Part shown: piece after piece, positions 58,253-64,000 of the stretch
Layout: each line of letters starts with the position of its first letter
Position numbering within the stretch: position 1 is the first letter of the stretch
From: Gordionus sp. m RMFG-2023
Taxonomy: Eukaryota; Nematomorpha; Gordioida; Chordodea; Parachordodidae
DNA length: 64,000 bases
Assembly (NCBI RefSeq): GCF_954871325.1
Contig: NC_088777.1
Span: 33,023,366-33,087,365 of the forward strand
Reading direction: 5' to 3'
Made by a program: the position numbers and the translations under genes
Notes under the pieces: model-generated
What the model was told of the DNA's origin: nothing
What the model saw: the letters and a program-made list of their open reading frames with translations, nothing else
The model's database searches: none

Positions 58253-59450
58253 GAGGGGAATAATTTTATTTTTTTGGAAATACTTACCTAGGCGAGGGGG
58301 GGGGGGGGGTATATTTTTATTTTACTTTTTCCAACTTAAGGAAAAAAGATATTAATTTTTAGAATATACTCATGTAAAAAAGATTAATTTTTAGAATGTA
58401 GGGGAGACCATATTTTTATATAGATTTTTGTATTGTAATTGTAAAATTTTAATTCATGGTTTATATTAAAGATCAGGACAATATCTCAGGTAAAAAATAG
58501 TTTGGAGTTCATAAATAGGGGTTTTTTTTAAACAAATATATTATTATATATCTTAATCCTCAAAATTAACCTCTTAATTAGCCAATCGATTATGTCTAAC
58601 ACTATTCTTGAAGATTATAATTTTCTATATTTAAATCAGGAAAGAGCTCAGGCAATAATAAATAAGATAAATTCCATACATAACGTTTTTTTCAAACGGT
58701 TTTTGGGTAATGTTACGAGGAAGAATCTTTTATTTGCAAACAAAGGATAATAATTTTAGGAATTTCGATTAAGCTCATGTAATCAAAATTTCCGTTAAAT
58801 AGAGTTTAAAATTTCTGAACTTAAATTAAACCCTAATTTGGCAATCTTGCAGATATTTTTCTCTTAATATTGTACAAAAGTTAAAAATAAAATGTTAAGA
58901 TCTAAACATGCCCATTAAGAGAAATCCGATGGTCAAAAATTTTATACGAGTAACCATATTTATTTTTTACCCCCGCTCCCAAGTCAAATTTATATACACC
59001 ATATTAAGGTAAAACTATACTTATTTGATACCCATCCATCATATCAATATTTGGTGCTGATAAAATTAATCCTAACCTACGTAGTAATTGTCATAGAGGT
59101 GGCTCTTGGTTTGCTAATTATTTAATAGTTCTAATTAGCTATCGATTGATGCCTCTAATAATAATATATTTATATACCTTAATAAGCTCAAGAAAAAACA
59201 ACTTGAAATATATTGGTTATGCTTGGGGTTTGTGCTCATTGCTAGTTTAGTCGATTTTTAGACTCAAGCCACGGATCTGGGTTTTACACAATTAACCATT
59301 AAATAACACTAAGCAATTGAGTTCATAAAATTCAATAAACTATTTATTGAGTTCACGACTCAAGTTCAAAACTCGAGTCGTAAAAATGAGTCGACTAATT
59401 GACTCAAAACTTGATTTGAGTCGTAGTTAAGCCGACTCGTTTGATAACTC
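58253..59450. other. Non-genic stretch with G run and GACTC-rich patch
   Basis: A 14-base G run at 58296-58309. At 59240-59460 the words GACTCAAG, GAGTCGTA and GAGTCGACT recur and the right edge reads (inverted) GAGTTATCAAACGAGTCGG, like a small non-autonomous hAT or MITE of uncertain limits. Confidence 0.4.
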
Positions 59451-59454
59451 TTAT

Positions 59455-60560
59455 TTCGTTTGATACTCGCCATTTCGTCGCACCTACCATTATTCAATTT
59501 TATACTTGCAGATTATTGTGAATTACTCAGTTAAAGAAAAGAAATTCAATAAAAAATTTACATGGCTCTCTATTTTTATCGTATCGAAAGAAAAATTCAG
59601 AGTATGATATTTTTATAATTTAAATAAATTTATATATTTATTCTTAAGGATCCTACCTTTTTTGAAACTTGCCATTTCATCGCACCTACCTATCATTTTT
59701 CCCTTTTATTCCTGCGGATTCTTTTGCATTACTAGTAAAAAAAAAGAAAGGCAATAAAAAAATACTATACATTGTTTTCTATTTTTATCGTATCGAAAGA
59801 ATACGTAGTATGATATTTTTATAATTTAAATAAATTTATATATCTATTCTTAAAGATCTTTAATTTTTAATGCTTACTATTTTGTCGTGCTAAACAATAT
59901 ACCCTTTTATCTCCGATTATTCTTAAGAATCCTACCTTTTTTGAAACTTGCCATTTCATCGTACGTACCAGTATTCCTTTTCATTCCTGTGGATTATTTT
60001 GTATTACTCAATTAAAAAACAAAATTCAGTAAAAAACTATGCATGGTTCACTATTTTATCGTAATGAAAGAGCAATATATTGTACGATATTTTTATAATT
60101 CAAATAAACTTGTATATCTATTATTAAAGATCCTTATTTTTTAAAGCTAACCATTTTATTCTAAGAATGTGCTATTTTATCCCTTATGATTATTCTTAAG
60201 GATCCTATCTTTTTAAAGCTATCCATTTGTCGAGCCGGACAATATGCTTTTACATCCCTGATGATTATTTGTTTAGCTTACAAAAAAATATACAAGGTAT
60301 ATTGTTTTTATTATTTAATTAAATTTATATATCTATTCTTAAGGATCCTACCTTTTTAAAACTTAGCATTTCGTCGCACCTACCATATTCACAAAAACTA
60401 TATCTTCGTTATTTTATTATAATCAGATCGAGATAATAATTAGCATTATATATTTATAATTTATATAAAACTATATATATTTTTAATCCTATTTTTTGTA
60501 AAGCTGGCCATTTCGTTGCTCCTAACATTATTCCCCTTCATTTCAGCCCTCTATCTATAT
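59455..60560. repeat. Degenerate tandem repeats of about 200 bp
   Basis: Five or so diverged units sharing CCATTTCRTCGCACCTACCA, ATTACTCAGTTAAA, TTTTATCGTATCGAAAGA, GTATGATATTTTTATAATTT and TTCTTAAGGATCCTACCTTT. Spacing is irregular and no coding potential is seen. Confidence 0.65.
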
Positions 60561-61014
60561 TATATTTTTATTTAAAATCTTATAGCTCATGATTTGTGAT
60601 CCATCGCCATTTATTACTCAACACTATTTATGATTCATAGAAATTTCTGATTACGCATTATTTGCGATTCTCAGGTAACCCCCCCCCCCCCACCGACAAA
60701 AGGCAGGACTTGGCATAGCCCTTATATAATTAAATAGGCGAATTTCATTGATAATCCTTTTTGGTGGAAAAGCGATATTTGGGAATTATCCTGGGAATGG
60801 TGGTGGGAAAAGAGGAAAATATTTAATCAATAATCTTTCTATGAAATGGTAAATCATAAGGAGATGAAAGAAATTTGGTTGGAAATCTTTACGAAGGAAG
60901 ACTTGCGAAAAAATTGGAGACAGAAGTTATTTATATACTGAATTATATTTAATCGTGTATTACGGAATTATTTTTAAATATTTGTAGAACGCGTTTCTAT
61001 TTGTATATAGTGTT
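60561..61014. other. Non-genic spacer with C run
   Basis: A 13-base C run at 60679-60691, inverted relative to the G run at 58296. Nothing else recognised. Confidence 0.4.
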
Positions 61015-61255
61015 GCGTAATCGGTTAATTTTAGCCGACTATAAAACGGCTTAGCCGAGCGAGATTTTAAGTGAATAAATCGGCTAATCCTAATTAGGCT
61101 AAGCCTAAAATTCGACTAAGCCGAATTATTTAGCCTAAAAATCGGCTAAGCCTAAAAAGCGGCTATGCCTAAAAATCGGCCAAGCCTAAAAATTAGCTAA
61201 GCCTTAAAATGGGCTAAGCCTAAAAATTGGCTAAAATAAATCAGTCAAAAATTCT
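61015..61255 (+). repeat. GGCTAAGCC terminal motif array
   Basis: About ten words of GGCTAAGCCTAAAAATC and variants in tandem. It occupies the position that TCGCGAA words take in FB1. Confidence 0.75.
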
Positions 61256-61734
61256 GCATCGATGCCTAGCATTAATTATTATTTATTTATTTTAGTAAAA
61301 TAATTTATTTTATTTATATTTAATGTAAATATTTATTATCAACAAATAAACATGATATGATTTGATTTAATATTTTTTATTTATAATGTTTTATATTAAA
61401 ATGAAAATAAATTTATTTATTTGATGTTTTTTTAATAAAAAAAATAATATGCTGCTATTGTATAATTGTAATATTCTTTTTAATATAATTTATTAGTGAT
61501 TTTGACAATCTTCTTTGTAAATACATCTCTTATTAGGATTTATATCGTAAATTTTATTAGATAAAAAAACAATCTTTTAGGTGAAATCTTTTATAATTTT
61601 TTTTTATCAATTTTGTAAAATTATCTATTTTTTTTATTAAATGAAGTGTTTTTTTTAAATAATTTTTTAAAAATATTTATATTAAACTTTTCTTATGTTA
61701 TTTTATATGATCTTTTTAAGGATAATATTTTAAT
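61256..61734 (+). repeat. Left arm of foldback element 3
   Basis: Collinear with the FB1 arm at 3436-3950 (shared phrases TAAAATAATTTATTT, ATCAACAAATAAACAT, TTTTATATGATCTTTTTAAG) and inverted at 63661-63931. Confidence 0.75.
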
Positions 61735-62735
61735 GTGACAATTGTCATAATCGTTATTTTTAAAGTTTTTTGATTTTTTTTGACGAAAATAGATTAAAAT
61801 AAGTATTGATAATATGTTTAAATAAAATTTAGTGAAGATGTACCATAGAAAAGTGACAATTGTCATAATCGTTATTTTTAAAGTTTCTTAAATTATTTTG
61901 ACGAAAATATATTAAAATAAGTATTGATAACATGTTTAAATAAAATTTAGTGAAGATGTACCATAGATAAGTGACAATTGTCATAATCGTAGTTTTTAAA
62001 GTTTTTTGAATTTTTTTGACGTAAATGGGCTAAAATAAGTATTGATAACATGTTTAAATAAAAATTTAGTGAAGATGTACCGTAGAAAAATGACAATTGT
62101 CATAATCGTTATTTTTCAAGTTTTTTTTGACGAAAATAGATTAAAATAAGTATTGATAACATGTTTAAATAAAAATTTAGTGAAGATGTACAATAGAAAA
62201 GTGACAATTGTCATAATCGTTATTTTTAAAGTTTTTTGAATTTTGTTTACGAAAATATTTTTAAATAAGTATTGATAACATGTTTAAATTAAATTTAGTG
62301 AAGATGTACCGTATAAAAGTGACAATTGTCATAATCGTTATTTTTAAAGTTTTTTGACAAAAATAGATTAATAAGTATTGATAATATGTTTAAGTGAAGA
62401 TGTACCATAGAAAAGTGACAAGTCATAATCGTTATTTTTAAAGTTTTTTGAATTTTTTAAGACGAAAATATGTTTAATAAGTATTGATAACATGTTATAA
62501 TTAAATTTAGTGAAGATGTACCATAGAAAAGAAAGTGACAATTGTCATAATTCTTATTTTTATAGTTTTTTTAATTTTTTTGATGAAAATATGTTAAAAT
62601 AAGTATTGATAACATGTTTAAATAAAATTTAGTGAAGATGTACCATAGATAAAGACAATTGTCATAATCATAGTTTTTAAAGTTTTTTTGACGTAAATAG
62701 GCTAAAATAAGTATTGATAACATATTTAACATAAA
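61735..62735 (+). repeat. Forward monomers of foldback element 3
   Basis: Nine monomers of about 115 bp with GTGACAATTGTCATAATCGT; more uniform than the FB1 monomers, suggesting a younger or recently homogenised array. Confidence 0.85.
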
Positions 62736-63125
62736 ACAACATTAAAAAAATCCAGGACGGGCCGGCCCTGAATATATAAAGTACGGAGTAAAAATCCCGG
62801 CCAGGCCTAATTTTTTTTGAAAAAAAGGAGCAGGAAATTTTTATATTTTAAAAATTAGGGTCATGCAAATAACACCTCTACTGCTATCTCATAAATTAAT
62901 TATTCACAAAAGCCACATTTAAAAATTCATAAACAACACTTAATATTAATATTAATAAAAATCACCTTTAAGAATATTTAATAAAAAAAATTTATTAATA
63001 TTTACATCAAATTTTATGAAAAAATAGAGAAAAAAATGTCGAGTTAATATTATTTATCAATCAAATTATCTTTCGCTTAAAAATAAATAAATATTTGTAT
63101 TTTAATTTCTTAACCTATAAAATTA
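62736..63125. other. Centre of foldback element 3
   Basis: Unique spacer. A GC patch at 62752-62770 reads (inverted) CAGGGCCGGCCCGTCC, identical in style to a common hAT terminus, so a solo hAT end may lie here. Confidence 0.4.
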
Positions 63126-63660
63126 ATTATAGCACTAATTTTAACCCATTTGCTTCAAAAAACTTAAAAATAACGATTATGACAATTGTCGCTTATCTAG
63201 AGTACAACTTCACTAAATTTTAACATGTTATCAATACTTATTTTAACATATTTTCGTCAATAAAATTCAAAAAATTTTAAAAATAAAGATTATGACAATT
63301 GTCACTTTTCTATGGTACATCTTCACTAAATTTTATTTAAACATGTTATCAATACTTATTTTAGCCAATTTATGTCAAAAACTTTATAAACTACGGTTAT
63401 GACAATTGTCACTTATCTATATACATCTTCACTAAATTTTATTTAAACATGTTATCGAAACTTATTTTAACATATTTTCGTTAAAAAAATTCAAAAAACT
63501 TTAAAAACTACGATTATGACAATTGTCACTTTCTACGGTACATCTTCACTAAATTTTATTTAAACATGTTATCAATACTTATTTTAACATATTTTCGTCA
63601 AAAAAATTCAAAAAACTTTAAAAATAACGATTATGACAATTGTCACATTAAAATATTATC
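63126..63660 (-). repeat. Reverse monomers of foldback element 3
   Basis: Five monomers in reverse, landmark ATTATGACAATTGTCAC. Confidence 0.85.
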
Positions 63661-63931
63661 CTTAAAAAGATCATATAAAATAACATCAAAAAAGTTTAAT
63701 ATAAATATTTTTAAAAAATTATTTAAAAAAAACACCTTTAATAAAAAAATTGATAATTTTACAAAATTGATAAAAAAAAATTTAAAAGATTTCACCTAAA
63801 AATTGTTTGTTTTATCTAATAAAATTAACAATAGTATTTACAAAGAAGATTGTCATAATCACTAATAAATTATCTTAAAAAGAATATTACATTTTTACAA
63901 TAGGAGCATATTATTTTTTTTATTAAAAAAA
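63661..63931 (-). repeat. Right arm of foldback element 3
   Basis: Reverse complement of part of 61256-61734. Confidence 0.7.
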
Positions 63932-64000
63932 CAGGGTTTGGACTAAACTGCGAATGCTAAGGTAAACTTCGAATGCTTAGGTAAAAATTTTTATATATTA
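63932..64000 (+). mobile_element. hAT terminus cut by the window edge
   Basis: Starts CAGGGTTTGGACTAAACTGC and carries a word CGAATGCTTAGGTAAA twice, the same design as the other hAT ends here. The rest lies outside. Confidence 0.5.

Larger units (their letters stand above)
61015..63931. mobile_element. Foldback element 3, second member of the FB1 family
   Basis: Same order as FB1: motif array, arm, forward monomers, centre, reverse monomers, inverted arm. Arms and ~115-bp monomers are recognisably the FB1 family, but the left motif array is GGCTAAGCC-based rather than TCGCGAA. The right motif array is not seen before a hAT end at 63932, so the right limit is uncertain. Confidence 0.7.

Noticed and set aside
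61015-61255. Telomere-like repeats (TAGGCTAAGCC words)
   Set aside because: Words are irregular and interior to the sequence, and sit where FB1 has its TCGCGAA array.

Overview
The window is very AT-rich, TE-dense nuclear DNA from an intron-bearing eukaryote. The only host gene I can support is a beta-adaptin (large subunit of the AP-1/AP-2 clathrin adaptors) on the minus strand, 44018 down to 19002. It has 16 exons, GT-AG introns throughout, and 751 codons that stay in frame across every junction. The protein resembles animal AP1B1/AP2B1 most, with a few fungal-like positions, so the source is an opisthokont, probably an animal or a near relative. I cannot name the species. Exons 1-5 are split by 40-51 bp introns; other introns reach 4.7 and 10.4 kb because transposons sit in them.

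Layout: 1-1369 is a 5'-truncated LINE reverse transcriptase (minus). 2192-10917 is a foldback (MULE-like) element: TCGCGAA terminal arrays, inverted arms, and tandem ~115-bp monomers that point towards a centre. A hAT element (4065-6805, perfect 8-bp target duplication) sits inside it. 10927-18420 is non-genic, with an old hAT split by a compact non-coding LTR element (15360-17911). 19002-44018 is the adaptin gene; its introns hold at least nine hAT-type copies and MITEs. 45330-58252 is a nest of satellite-like 150-bp repeats, a large palindromic element with dimeric ~300-bp repeats (46066-50904) and a coding MULE (51397-57716). 58253-61014 has only degenerate repeats. From 61015 there is a second copy of the foldback family, and a hAT end is cut by the window edge at 63932.

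Two patterns tie the mobile DNA together. First, nearly every hAT or MULE-like element has an array of a short motif at its ends, and the motif differs from element to element (TTGACCGG, GGTTCGGG, GGGAAATTT, GGATCG, CGATATCGG, GAACGCGTTC, TCGCGAA, ATCGCTCGGCT, GTCGAAAGGC, GGCTAAGCC). Second, two near-identical hAT copies in opposite orientation (24917-27016 and 27601-32564) carry swapped 8-bp target duplications. This shows that the DNA between them was inverted by recombination inside the large adaptin intron, and it also explains why the two halves of an older hAT there now face opposite ways.

The adaptin reads as functional (no stop or frameshift in 16 exons) but ends after a hinge with two clathrin boxes, with no appendage (ear) domain. 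All TE coding regions are damaged to some degree; the least damaged are the hAT at 29577-32453 and the LINE fragment.
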